From assembly GCF_014490785.1 (NCBI RefSeq), contig NZ_CP051488.1, positions 744,001 through 808,000 on the forward strand: a stretch of DNA of 64,000 bases, in the 5' to 3' direction. Below the pieces are notes generated by a model, which ran no database searches, was not told the DNA's origin, and saw only the letters and a list, made by a program, of their open reading frames with translations. The stretch is from Kosakonia sp. SMBL-WEM22. Lineage in GTDB: Bacteria; Pseudomonadota; Gammaproteobacteria; Enterobacterales; Enterobacteriaceae. The translations under genes and the position numbers were made by a program. Positions 17,724 through 25,292 of this stretch are shown piece by piece (the stretch's first letter is position 1; each line of letters opens with the position of its first letter).

Positions 17724-17840
17724 ATGAAAACTATCCTACTCAGTTGTAATGCTAGTTTGCCTGGCGCCATGGTTTTAACCATCCGAAACCGATCGCGGCA
17801 CGGCTGCACTGCTGCTGTTGCCATTACCTTGCAACTCTGA
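17724..17840 (+). pseudogene. Possible remnant of a PTS EIIB N-terminus
   Basis: A 38-codon frame, MKTILLSCNASLPGAMVL then further residues to a TGA, ends 13 bp before the EIIC start. Its opening resembles the beta-strand and phosphocysteine loop of lactose/cellobiose-family EIIB proteins (consensus KxILLxCxAGMSTSLLV), with the cysteine at residue 8, but the loop is degenerate (SLPGA) and the remaining about 70 residues are missing. There is no good ribosome site (CCTCCT rather than AGGAGG precedes it). This could be a decayed EIIB or a chance frame. Confidence 0.35.
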
Positions 17841-17853
17841 CAGGAGATCGACG

Positions 17854-19197
17854 ATGTCTGCTAACCATGCTGCGTTTAACCTTATCTTTCGGTTTATTGA
17901 AAACTACGTCAGCCCGATAGCCGGGCGTATCTCTTCTCAGCGCCATGTTATGGCCATTCGCGACGGCTTTATTTCCGCGATGCCCTTCATGATCGTCGGT
18001 TCGTTTTTACTGGTGTTTGCTTACCCGCCTTTTTCGCCGGATACCACATGGGGCTTTGCCCGCGGCTGGCTGGATCTGGCGAAGCAGTATGAAGGGCGGA
18101 TCCTCACTCCGTTTGATATGACCATGGGGATCATGTCGATCTATATTTGCGCCGCTATCGCCTATAACCTTGGCAAGCACTACGCGAAGACATATCAGCT
18201 TGATCCCTTTATGTGCGCGATGCTATCGCTGATGGCGTTTTTACTCGTCGCCGCGCCGAAAACCAGCGGCACGCTGCCGGTGGACAGCCTGGGCGGCACC
18301 GGGATCTTCACCGCTATCCTCGTGGCAATCTACTGCGTTGAAATGATGCGTTTTCTGAAGGCGCACAATATCGGCATCCGCTTGCCGGACCAGGTACCGC
18401 CGATGATCAAAAACTCCTTCGATCTACTGATCCCGGTACTGGTCGTGGTGCTGACGCTCTATCCGCTCAGCCTGCTGATCCAGTCGCAGTTCAATATGTT
18501 GATCCCGCAGGCGATCATGGCGCTGTTTAAGCCGCTGGTATCAGCAGCAGACTCCCTGCCTGCAATCCTGCTGGCGGTGATCATCGGGCATCTGCTCTGG
18601 TTTGCTGGTATCCACGGCGCAGCGATTGTCTCCGGCATGCTGCAGATGTTCTGGCTGACCAATCTTGGCATCAACCAGAGCGCGCTGGCACAAAGCGCGC
18701 CACTGCCACATATCTTTATGGAGGCGTTCTGGACCTTCTTTATTGTGATCGGTGGCTCGGGGGCAACCATGGGGCTGGTGTTCTGCTATCTGCGCAGCCG
18801 CTCGGTGCATCTACGATCGATTGGCCGTCTCAGCGTTGTGCCGAGCCTGTTTAACATCAATGAACCGGTGATTTTCGGCACGCCCATAGTGATGAATCCG
18901 GTATTTTTCATTCCGTTCCTGCTGGCGCCGACGCTCAATGCGATCGTTGCCTGGGCGGTGATGAAGATGGATTTGATTGGTCGCGTGATTTCCGTTGTGC
19001 CGTGGACCGCGCCCGCGCCGATTGGCGCCGCGTGGGCATTAGGCTGGGATTTCCGCGCTGCCGTGCTGGTTCTGCTCCTCGCCGCGATTTCTGCGGTCAT
19101 CTACTACCCCTTCTTCAAAGTGTATGAGAAGCAGCTACTGGAGCAGGAAGCGGAAGAGGCGCGTCGCGCAGAAGAGGAAAATCAGCAGGTTGCCTGA
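17854..19197 (+). CDS. PTS EIIC permease, lactose/cellobiose family (orphan)
   Basis: 447 residues from ATG 17854 with CAGGAGAT upstream; the longer reading to 17818 lacks a ribosome site. It is a polytopic inner-membrane sugar permease with about ten hydrophobic segments. Motifs of the lactose/cellobiose/diacetylchitobiose EIIC family include AIRDGFISAMPFMIVGSFLL, WFAGIHGAAIVSGML and NINEPVIFGTPIVMNPVFFIP, the last carrying the substrate-binding Asn-Glu-Pro. No EIIA or complete EIIB is encoded nearby, so phosphotransfer would need subunits from elsewhere. Sugar unknown. The gene is followed by a bidirectional terminator shared with fhuF. Confidence 0.85.
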   Translation: MSANHAAFNLIFRFIENYVSPIAGRISSQRHVMAIRDGFISAMPFMIVGSFLLVFAYPPFSPDTTWGFARGWLDLAKQYEGRILTPFDMTMGIMSIYICAAIAYNLGKHYAKTYQLDPFMCAMLSLMAFLLVAAPKTSGTLPVDSLGGTGIFTAILVAIYCVEMMRFLKAHNIGIRLPDQVPPMIKNSFDLLIPVLVVVLTLYPLSLLIQSQFNMLIPQAIMALFKPLVSAADSLPAILLAVIIGHLLWFAGIHGAAIVSGMLQMFWLTNLGINQSALAQSAPLPHIFMEAFWTFFIVIGGSGATMGLVFCYLRSRSVHLRSIGRLSVVPSLFNINEPVIFGTPIVMNPVFFIPFLLAPTLNAIVAWAVMKMDLIGRVISVVPWTAPAPIGAAWALGWDFRAAVLVLLLAAISAVIYYPFFKVYEKQLLEQEAEEARRAEEENQQVA

Positions 19198-19206
19198 TAC
19201 AAAAAA

Positions 19207-19230
19207 GGGGCGAATCATCGCCCCGTTTTT
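19207..19230. terminator. Bidirectional terminator between EIIC and fhuF
   Basis: Stem GGGGCGA / TCGCCCC with loop ATCA is flanked by six A residues on the left and GTTTTT on the right, so it can stop transcription from both convergent genes. Confidence 0.88.
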
Positions 19231-19246
19231 ATTCCAGCGTACAACG

Positions 19247-20035
19247 CTATTTCAGCGTGCAGTCGCCGCACTGCTGAACATCCGGCAGGCGGTAGCGCTG
19301 GCAGCATGTCCGGCGCACCAACGCGCCGTCGCGCAGCACTACCGTGCGCCACAGCGGGTTATCGCTGCCGTCGGCAAGCGCTTTTTCAAAAAAGCAGGTC
19401 TGGCGCAGGGCCGCCAGCCGGGTTTCGCCAATAAGCGGCATCATCTCGCCCAGATACCAGTTAATCAAATAGCCGGTGTTGCTCCAGATTAGTTTGCCAT
19501 TGATGTCGCCCGTCGCTTCCAGCGCCTTGATAACGGGCTGAATTGTGTGTGTAACCAGAGCGGCAATACGCTCGGCATCACTTTTCAGCGTCAGGCTGTG
19601 ATCCTGCTGGACATCGATCCAGAAGCAGGCGGCGCGCCCGCTTTCATGAAATTCAACATGGAAGTTATCAGGGTCTAAATCCAGCGCGCTCTTTTGCGTT
19701 AACAGCGTCAGCAAAAGCGGCGGTACCATCAGCCCGAGATACCATTGCGCCCACAGCGAGAGCAGCGGTTTGCTTTCACGCGGCTGGGTGGGATTGTTTC
19801 GGTAAATATGATCGGCGTAGGTAGCGATAAGCGAGCTTAATGCCGTCGGGCGCGACCACTCCGCCAGCGTCATCGTATGGTGAGGGGCGGCTTCGTTAAG
19901 GCGCAGGTAATCGAGCAGGTGGGCCCGCGTGCTGGCAATGGCATCACGCATGGCAATGGCCAGCGAATCACGCTCATCATAGAGCGGGCTTTGCCAGATA
20001 ACATGTTGCGTAATCGATGCGGTACGGTATGCCAT
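19247..20035 (-). CDS. fhuF: Siderophore-iron reductase FhuF
   Basis: 262 residues, the E. coli FhuF length. The diagnostic C-terminal [2Fe-2S] ligands C-C-x10-C-x2-C are C244, C245, C256 and C259. FhuF reduces ferric iron in hydroxamate siderophores such as ferrioxamine and ferrichrome to release it in the cytosol. A Fur box covers the promoter, so expression should rise on iron starvation. A diguanylate cyclase gene lies upstream on the same strand, 102 bp away. Confidence 0.94.
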   Translation of the reverse strand: MAYRTASITQHVIWQSPLYDERDSLAIAMRDAIASTRAHLLDYLRLNEAAPHHTMTLAEWSRPTALSSLIATYADHIYRNNPTQPRESKPLLSLWAQWYLGLMVPPLLLTLLTQKSALDLDPDNFHVEFHESGRAACFWIDVQQDHSLTLKSDAERIAALVTHTIQPVIKALEATGDINGKLIWSNTGYLINWYLGEMMPLIGETRLAALRQTCFFEKALADGSDNPLWRTVVLRDGALVRRTCCQRYRLPDVQQCGDCTLK

Positions 20036-20060
20036 AGCCCCAGCTGGAGAAGGAATCTAA

Positions 20061-20079
20061 ATGATAATGATTGCCAATC
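20061..20079 (-). promoter_or_regulatory. Fur box upstream of fhuF
   Basis: On the minus strand the stretch GGCAATCATTATC matches the right part of the Fur consensus GATAATGATAATCATTATC at 11 of 13 positions. It lies about 26-44 bp upstream of the fhuF start, where promoter overlap is expected. fhuF is a known Fur-repressed gene in E. coli. Confidence 0.75.
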
Positions 20080-20137
20080 CTATCCAGAGGTGAAACCGAT
20101 AGCAAGATGTTTATCGTAAAGTTAGCGCCAGCGCACG

Positions 20138-21202
20138 TCAGGCCAGCTGTAAGTCTCCGCTGACCAGAATACTGTTACGACCTAAATGCTTGGCCTCATA
20201 CAGTGCTTTATCCGCCTGCGTCAGCGCGGCATCAATATCGTTATTCTGCAACGGCGCAATGCCGATACTGACGGTGACATTGGTGGCGACACTCTCGTTA
20301 AACATATGCGGGATCTTTAGATCGTAGACCCGCTGGCGGATATGCTCTGCGGCCAGACGCGCCTGCTCCTGATCGATATTGTTTAATAAAATCATGAATT
20401 CTTCCCCGCCAAAGCGAGCCACAATATCCCGTGAGCGCACGGCATCGCGCAGGGCGGCAGAGACGCGGATAAGCGCCTGGTCGCCCATCATGTGCCCGTA
20501 ATGGTCGTTATAGGCTTTGAAGTGATCGATATCCAACAGCAGAACAAAACGGCTGCTGTCATCAACGGCAAGCAGGTTATCGAGCTTATGCTGTAATCCA
20601 CGGCGGTTATAGAGACCGGTGAGCGGGTCCAGCATGCTCAGGTCGTTCAACGTTTTCCGCTCCTGCATTAACCGCTGCATCAAGGCGCGGGCAAAATTAT
20701 CGTTGCGCTTCTGAATCGCATGCTGAATAGCAATCCCGATGACGGGGAGAGAGAAGCTATAAATGAGACGCATGCAGCTCTCCGACTCATTCAGCCATAA
20801 GCTGGTCACAAAAAGCGGTAGCGAGTGGAGCAGGAAGGCGATGACATTATTGGAGAAGGCGATAGTGCCGATAAAGAGAACGCTAAGCAGCGCCACCAGC
20901 AGATATGCTGAAGCATCATCGCCTATCAGTTTCGCTTTAAGAACAACATGCCACGCCCACAGGCAGCCAAACAGCAGTGAGATCAGTGTGATGTTGATTT
21001 TGCTTCTGGGGTAAAATTTGTGCCACGCGGGTAGCACCGCGCTGAGCGTGAAGATCGCGCCAACCGGCAGCGTTACGGCGTGCAGATTATAGAGCGGCAC
21101 CACCATAGAGAAGAGTGCTGAAATGGCGTTGAGCAGTAAAAAGAGACGTAGGGACAATCGATATCTCTTATTACAAAGAGATTGCCATGTTTGTGATGTC
21201 AT
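20138..21202 (-). CDS. Membrane diguanylate cyclase (GGDEF)
   Basis: 354 residues. Six or so hydrophobic segments lie between about 18 and 160, followed by a short coiled linker and a GGDEF domain starting at DPLTGLYNRR (192-201). The active site is GGEEF (265-269), and RSRD (256-259) five residues ahead fits the RxxD allosteric inhibitory site. All catalytic residues are present, so it should make cyclic di-GMP from GTP and be feedback-inhibited. The sensor part does not match a membrane domain I can name. It sits between fhuF and yjjZ, an insertion relative to E. coli K-12 as remembered. Confidence 0.9.
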   Translation of the reverse strand: MTSQTWQSLCNKRYRLSLRLFLLLNAISALFSMVVPLYNLHAVTLPVGAIFTLSAVLPAWHKFYPRSKINITLISLLFGCLWAWHVVLKAKLIGDDASAYLLVALLSVLFIGTIAFSNNVIAFLLHSLPLFVTSLWLNESESCMRLIYSFSLPVIGIAIQHAIQKRNDNFARALMQRLMQERKTLNDLSMLDPLTGLYNRRGLQHKLDNLLAVDDSSRFVLLLDIDHFKAYNDHYGHMMGDQALIRVSAALRDAVRSRDIVARFGGEEFMILLNNIDQEQARLAAEHIRQRVYDLKIPHMFNESVATNVTVSIGIAPLQNNDIDAALTQADKALYEAKHLGRNSILVSGDLQLA

Positions 21203-21448
21203 ACCTATAGGTCGTATTTATCCGCAGTTTTTCAGTGCGTTATGAGTCATAGAATAAAGTGGCGCAATGAAATCGTCATCGCGAAAAATTAGTGATAAGA
21301 ATTTTTATTTAAGCGGTGCTTAATTTATCACCTTCCTCAATGGCTGTCATTAGAAGATGCAGAATCTTCCAGCGGTATGCCTCTACTGACAAATGAGAAA
21401 ATTTATCATATGTTATTGGTTATCATTCGTAATTGAAGAGATGAAGCC

Positions 21449-21688
21449 ATGTTGCAGCGTGCGTTGGGAAGTCGTTGGGGGATCGTTTTTCCGGGCCTCA
21501 TTGTGACCGCATTAGCGATGGCAGACCTGTCGGTTAATAGCTGGCGCGCGGTGATATTACTGGGTTTATTATTGACGCCAGTAATGCTTTACCATAAACG
21601 CTTGCGTCATTACGTTCTGTTGCCATCAGGCATTGCTCTGAGCGGCGGAGTCATTTTGATGCTACTGAATTTGAAAATGATGATGTAA
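21449..21688 (+). CDS. yjjZ: Small membrane protein YjjZ (DUF1435)
   Basis: 79 residues with three hydrophobic segments (about 12-26, 30-47, 52-74) and the family stretch LGLLLTPVMLYHKRLRHYVLLPS. Length and position beside fhuF and the leucine tRNA cluster match E. coli YjjZ. No function is established. The 246 bp upstream (21203-21448) are AT-rich and should hold its promoter and that of the divergent cyclase gene. Confidence 0.85.
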   Translation: MLQRALGSRWGIVFPGLIVTALAMADLSVNSWRAVILLGLLLTPVMLYHKRLRHYVLLPSGIALSGGVILMLLNLKMMM

Positions 21689-21721
21689 CTGAGGGAGGAG
21701 AAGAGAGGTGAGCAAGATATC

Positions 21722-21808
21722 TGGTGCGAGGGGGGGGACTTGAACCCCCACGTCCGTAAGGACACTAACACCTGAAGCTAGCGCGTCTACCAATTCCGCC
21801 ACCTTCGC
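21722..21808 (-). tRNA. leuV: tRNA-Leu(CAG), third in transcript
   Basis: 87 nt including an encoded CCA. The acceptor begins GCGAAGGTGGCGG, the anticodon arm is CTAGCTTCAGGTGTTAG with anticodon CAG, and a long class II variable arm follows. The T arm is GTGGGGGTTCAAGTCCCCCC. It reads CUG, the commonest leucine codon here. Last of three near-identical copies read leftwards. Confidence 0.97.
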
Positions 21809-21839
21809 ACAGTCATCTTACTTGTAGATATCGCCTCGT

Positions 21840-21926
21840 TGGTGCGAGGGGGGGGACTTGAACCCCCACGTCCGTAAGAACACTAACACCTGAAGCTAGC
21901 GCGTCTACCAATTCCGCCACCTTCGC
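21840..21926 (-). tRNA. leuP: tRNA-Leu(CAG), second in transcript
   Basis: 87 nt with encoded CCA and anticodon CAG, identical to its neighbours except for one base in the variable arm: GTTC in place of GTCC, which turns a G-C pair into G-U. A 31-bp spacer separates it from the downstream copy. Confidence 0.97.
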
Positions 21927-21954
21927 ACAGTGCGAGCGATATCTGCGTGGTTTA

Positions 21955-22041
21955 TGGTGCGAGGGGGGGGACTTGAACCCCCACGTCCGTAAGGACACTA
22001 ACACCTGAAGCTAGCGCGTCTACCAATTCCGCCACCTTCGC
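21955..22041 (-). tRNA. leuQ: tRNA-Leu(CAG), first in transcript
   Basis: 87 nt with encoded CCA and anticodon CAG, the promoter-proximal copy of the three-gene cluster. The cluster matches the E. coli leuQPV locus between yjjZ and rsmC. Naming of individual copies follows that order. Confidence 0.97.
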
Positions 22042-22080
22042 ATACCATCGATACCAGAAGTATCGTTACCACGGAGGCGC

Positions 22081-22108
22081 ATTCTAGATGTTTTCAACTT
22101 TTCGTCAA
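22081..22108 (-). promoter_or_regulatory. Promoter of the leuQPV tRNA operon
   Basis: On the minus strand -35 TTGACG (complement of 22103-22108), a 16-bp spacer and -10 TAGAAT (complement of 22081-22086) are followed by the GC-rich discriminator GCGCCTCC. This discriminator is typical of stable-RNA promoters under stringent control. The first tRNA begins about 40 bp downstream. Confidence 0.85.
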
Positions 22109-22176
22109 CAGTTAATTGCGCGCGGAGTCGTCGATTGCTGCAAAAATGGGCGTCGGCTAACAGGTGAGGGAATTCA

Positions 22177-22198
22177 CCCGGCGAGCAGGCCCGCCGGG
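22177..22198 (-). terminator. Possible terminator hairpin after rsmC
   Basis: CCCGGCG / CGCCGGG with an 8-base loop lies just beyond the rsmC stop, but there is no T tract downstream on the minus strand, so it may only stabilise the 3' end. Confidence 0.35.
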
Positions 22199-22205
22199 GG
22201 AGGGC

Positions 22206-23237
22206 TTATTTCTTCAGCGCCTGGCGCGTCATCACGGTGCGGTAAACCTTAAAGCGTCCGGTCTGCGCGATCACTTCATGGAAACCGAAGGTCTGATCCA
22301 GCACGTCCGGATAGGGCAGGAAGGCGTTCGCCACAATGCGCAACTCACCGCCGCTGTTAAGGTGACGCACCGCGCCACGGATCAGCGTTTGCGCCGCTTC
22401 CAGGCTGGTCTGCAACCCGTCATGGAACGGTGGATTGGAGATGATCATATCGAAGCGACCGGTCACTTCAGAGAAGACATTACTGGCAAAAACCTCGCCC
22501 TCGAACCCGTTTGCCGCAAGCGTCGCGCGGCTGGCTTCGATAGCCGGGGCCGAAACGTCACACAGGGTTAAACGCACTTTCGGCGAATGGCTCGCCAGCG
22601 CCGCTGCCAGCACGCCTGTGCCACAACCGACATCCAGCACCTTGCCTTTAGTATGCGGCGTCAGGGTGGAGAGCAGCAACTGGCTACCCACATCCAGCCC
22701 GTCGCGGCTGAAGACGCCCGGCATGGTTTTAATCGTCAGGGAGTCCAGCGCATACTCACCCCAGAAGCCGTCAGGATCAAAGGCCGGATTCTTATCGAGG
22801 CGGCCATGATAAAGCCCGCAGCGACGTGCGCTGTCGACTTTATTCAGTGTGCAATACTCCGCCAGCATTTGCTCGGCGCTGCGCACGCCGCTGCGGTTTT
22901 CGCCAACGACAAAAATATCCGTGCCCACCGGCAGCAGAGAGAGCAGATTGATCAGCTGGAACAGCGCTTCCGGCTTATTTTTCGGCCAGTAGTAAATAAG
23001 CGTATCGCTCTCGCCAATCATCGCGCTATCCGCCACCAGGCTAAAACTGGCGCGCTCGCCCATCTGCTGGCTCAGGGTTTGCCACTGATGGAACTGCTGG
23101 GTCCAGGCACGGCTCCCGGCACTCTCCAGACGCGCAGGCAGGTCGTCCTGCAGATCACCGGCAAAAAGAATATGGTTAGATTCGAAATCATCACTGTGGC
23201 GCAGCAAGACTTCACTTGCCGGGGTAAAAGCAGACAT
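22206..23237 (-). CDS. rsmC: 16S rRNA m2G1207 methyltransferase RsmC
   Basis: 343 residues, as in E. coli. It consists of two tandem Rossmann domains: an N-terminal non-catalytic one and a C-terminal catalytic one with S-adenosylmethionine motif VLDVGCGTGVL (200-210) and the N2-guanine motif NPPF (268-271). It methylates G1207 of 16S rRNA in the 30S subunit. It is divergent from holD across the ERIC array. Confidence 0.95.
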   Translation of the reverse strand: MSAFTPASEVLLRHSDDFESNHILFAGDLQDDLPARLESAGSRAWTQQFHQWQTLSQQMGERASFSLVADSAMIGESDTLIYYWPKNKPEALFQLINLLSLLPVGTDIFVVGENRSGVRSAEQMLAEYCTLNKVDSARRCGLYHGRLDKNPAFDPDGFWGEYALDSLTIKTMPGVFSRDGLDVGSQLLLSTLTPHTKGKVLDVGCGTGVLAAALASHSPKVRLTLCDVSAPAIEASRATLAANGFEGEVFASNVFSEVTGRFDMIISNPPFHDGLQTSLEAAQTLIRGAVRHLNSGGELRIVANAFLPYPDVLDQTFGFHEVIAQTGRFKVYRTVMTRQALKK

Positions 23238-23271
23238 TACGTGTTCCTCTTTAAACTGAGCCAGGGATTAT

Positions 23272-23560
23272 ACACGTTATCCTTCGCGCTGCCTCTTTGT
23301 TGGCAGCGTCTTCATACCCCAGTCACTTACTCTTGTAAGCTCCTGGGGATATTCATCCTTGCCGCCTCGACGCAACACGAATGATTTTGTGTAACACGTT
23401 ATCCTTCGCACTGCCTCTTTGTTGGCTGCGTCTTTATACCTCAGTCACTTACTCTTGTAAGCTCCTGGGGATATTCATCCTTGCCGCCTCGACGCAACAC
23501 GAATGATTTTGTGTAACACGTTATCCTCCGCGCAGCCTCTTTGTTGGCTGCGTCTTCATT
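23272..23560. repeat. Tandem ERIC elements, 122-bp period
   Basis: Two full copies begin at 23272 and 23394 and a truncated third at 23516; each starts ACACGTTATCCT. The core, AGTCACTTACTCTTGTAAGCTCCTGGGG split across arms, carries the complements of the ERIC-PCR landmarks AAGTAAGTGACTGGGG and GTAAGCTCCTGGGGAT. The copies differ at a few bases only. They fill most of the 445-bp rsmC-holD spacer (23238-23682); the remaining 120 bp hold the holD promoter region. Confidence 0.93.
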
Positions 23561-23682
23561 ATGTCTAAGTGAAACCGTTTTATTCTCTTTCACTTAGTAC
23601 CTCTTCCACGATAACCGCGTGTTGATGGCGCATTTTCGACGAGTTTGTTATATTTGCGCGCCTGATACAGGAGTGTTTCACG

Positions 23683-24096
23683 ATGACTTCCCGACGCGAC
23701 TGGCAATTACAGCAGCTGGGCATTACCCAGTGGACCCTGCGCCGCCCGACGGCGTTACAGGGCGAGATCGCCATTTCGCTGCCCGCGCATGTTCGTTTGG
23801 TAATGGTCTCGGCGGCGCTGCCTGCATTAAACGATCCGCTTGTCACCGACGTGCTGCGTGCCCTGACCGTAACGGCAGATCAGGTGCTGCAACTCACCCC
23901 GGATCGCGTCGCGATGCTGCCGCCCGAGAGCCATTGCAACAGCTGGCTGCTGGGCATTGATGCGCCGCTGCCGCTGTCGGGCGCGCAAGTCTCGACGCCC
24001 GCTGTTGATGAGCTACGCGCAAACCCTGCGGCACGCGCCGCGTTATGGCAACAAATCTGCGAACATGAACACGATTTCTTCCCTCAGCACGACTGA
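23683..24096 (+). CDS. holD: DNA polymerase III psi subunit HolD
   Basis: 137 residues, the E. coli HolD length, starting MTSRRDWQLQQLGITQW with a GGAG site upstream. The N-terminal peptide is the region that contacts the clamp-loader collar; the rest, with LPAHVRLVMVSAALP, pairs with chi (HolC). The psi-chi pair links the clamp loader to SSB-coated DNA. Its 3' end overlaps rimI by 32 nt in another frame, as in E. coli, so the two are one operon. Confidence 0.93.
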   Translation: MTSRRDWQLQQLGITQWTLRRPTALQGEIAISLPAHVRLVMVSAALPALNDPLVTDVLRALTVTADQVLQLTPDRVAMLPPESHCNSWLLGIDAPLPLSGAQVSTPAVDELRANPAARAALWQQICEHEHDFFPQHD

Positions 24097-24505
24097 TCTG
24101 CCCCGCGCTTATGAAATAGAGACCCGGGCGCACGCCTTTCCCTGGAGCGAAAAAACGCTTGCCAGCAATCAGGGGGAGCGCTACCTCAACTATCGGCTGA
24201 TGGTAGGTGACGAGATGGCGGCTTTCGCCATTACGCAGGTGGTGCTTGATGAAGCCACGCTGTTCAATATCGCCGTCGATCCCGCCTGGCAGCGCCAGGG
24301 GCTGGGGCGCCAGCTGCTTGAGCACTTAATTAGCGAGCTGGAAAAGCGCGATGTGTTGACGCTGTGGCTGGAGGTTCGTGCCTCTAACCGGCCCGCCATC
24401 GCGCTGTACGAGAGTTTAGGCTTTAACGAAGCGACCATCCGGCGCAACTACTATCCCACGGCCCACGGGCGTGAGGATGCCATCATCATGGCGCTTCCTC
24501 TGTAA
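24065..24505 (+). CDS. rimI: Ribosomal protein S18 N-alpha-acetyltransferase RimI
   Basis: 146 residues from ATG 24065, inside the end of holD; the reading from 23957 would be far too long. GNAT fold: the acetyl-CoA loop is QRQGLGRQLL (about 80-90), followed by LWLEVRASNRPAIALYESLGF, with the catalytic tyrosine in RRNYYPT. It acetylates the N-terminal alanine of S18. yjjG follows 18 bp after the stop. Confidence 0.95.
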   Translation: MNTISSLSTTDLPRAYEIETRAHAFPWSEKTLASNQGERYLNYRLMVGDEMAAFAITQVVLDEATLFNIAVDPAWQRQGLGRQLLEHLISELEKRDVLTLWLEVRASNRPAIALYESLGFNEATIRRNYYPTAHGREDAIIMALPL

Positions 24506-24523
24506 TTGAATAAAGGTGATGTA

Positions 24524-25201
24524 ATGAAATGGGACTGGATACTCTTTGACGCTGATGAAACGCTCTTCACCTTCGACGCGTTTGGCGGCTTACAACGGAT
24601 GTTTCTTGACTATAGCGTGACATTCACCGACCAGGATTTCGCAGAATATCAGTCTGTTAATAAGCCTTTATGGGTCGATTACCAGAACGGCGCGATCACC
24701 GCGTTGCAGTTGCAGCATAAGCGTTTTCAGAGCTGGTCCGAGCGGCTGGATGTGCCGCCGGGCATGCTGAATGAAGCGTTTCTCAACGCGATGGCGGAAA
24801 TCTGCGCGCCGCTGCCGGGCGCGGTGTCGCTGCTCGACAGCCTGAAGGGCAAAGTGAAAATCGGCATCATCACCAACGGTTTTACCGCCTTGCAGCAAAT
24901 TCGCCTGGAACGCACCGGAATGCGCGACTATTTTGATCTGTTAGTGATCTCTGAACAGGTGGGTGTGGCCAAACCGGATCCACGGATCTTTGAGTATGCG
25001 CTGAAGCAGGCTGGTAACCCATCCCGCGATCGCGTCTTAATGGTTGGCGACACGGCGGAGTCGGATATTCTGGGCGGCATCAACGCGGGGCTATCGACCT
25101 GCTGGCTCAATGCCCATCACCGCGCGCTGCCTGAGGGTATCCACCCGACCTGGACGGTGACGTCCCTGAACGAACTGGAGCAACTCCTGTGTAAACATTG
25201 A
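24524..25201 (+). CDS. yjjG: Pyrimidine nucleotidase YjjG (HAD)
   Basis: 225 residues from ATG 24524 with AAAGGTGATG upstream; the TTG at 24506 is less likely. HAD superfamily: motif I FDADETLF with D9 and D11, motif II IITNGF, motif III lysine in VGVAKPDPRIF, and motif IV MVGDTAESDILGG. E. coli YjjG dephosphorylates non-canonical pyrimidine monophosphates such as 5-fluoro-dUMP, cleaning the nucleotide pool. Third gene of holD-rimI-yjjG. Confidence 0.93.
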   Translation: MKWDWILFDADETLFTFDAFGGLQRMFLDYSVTFTDQDFAEYQSVNKPLWVDYQNGAITALQLQHKRFQSWSERLDVPPGMLNEAFLNAMAEICAPLPGAVSLLDSLKGKVKIGIITNGFTALQQIRLERTGMRDYFDLLVISEQVGVAKPDPRIFEYALKQAGNPSRDRVLMVGDTAESDILGGINAGLSTCWLNAHHRALPEGIHPTWTVTSLNELEQLLCKH

Positions 25202-25292
25202 TTGTCTGCACTCAACCGTTGAGTACAATAGCCGCATTTTTCGTCTTTAACGCGGGGCTCAGTGCCGCGCAATTACACAGAAGAACTTAATT

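Noticed and set aside
17639..17824. 61-codon minus-strand frame upstream of the EIIC gene
   Set aside because: No ribosome site or recognisable family, and it opposes the EIIB-like frame; treated as chance.
21722..22041. Triple repeat with a run of G residues as a mobile or CRISPR-like repeat
   Set aside because: Each unit folds as a complete tRNA-Leu(CAG) with CCA, so the repeat is the leuQPV cluster.
23272..23560. Repeats as a possible CRISPR array
   Set aside because: The unit is 122 bp without unique spacers and matches ERIC core sequences; no cas genes are present.
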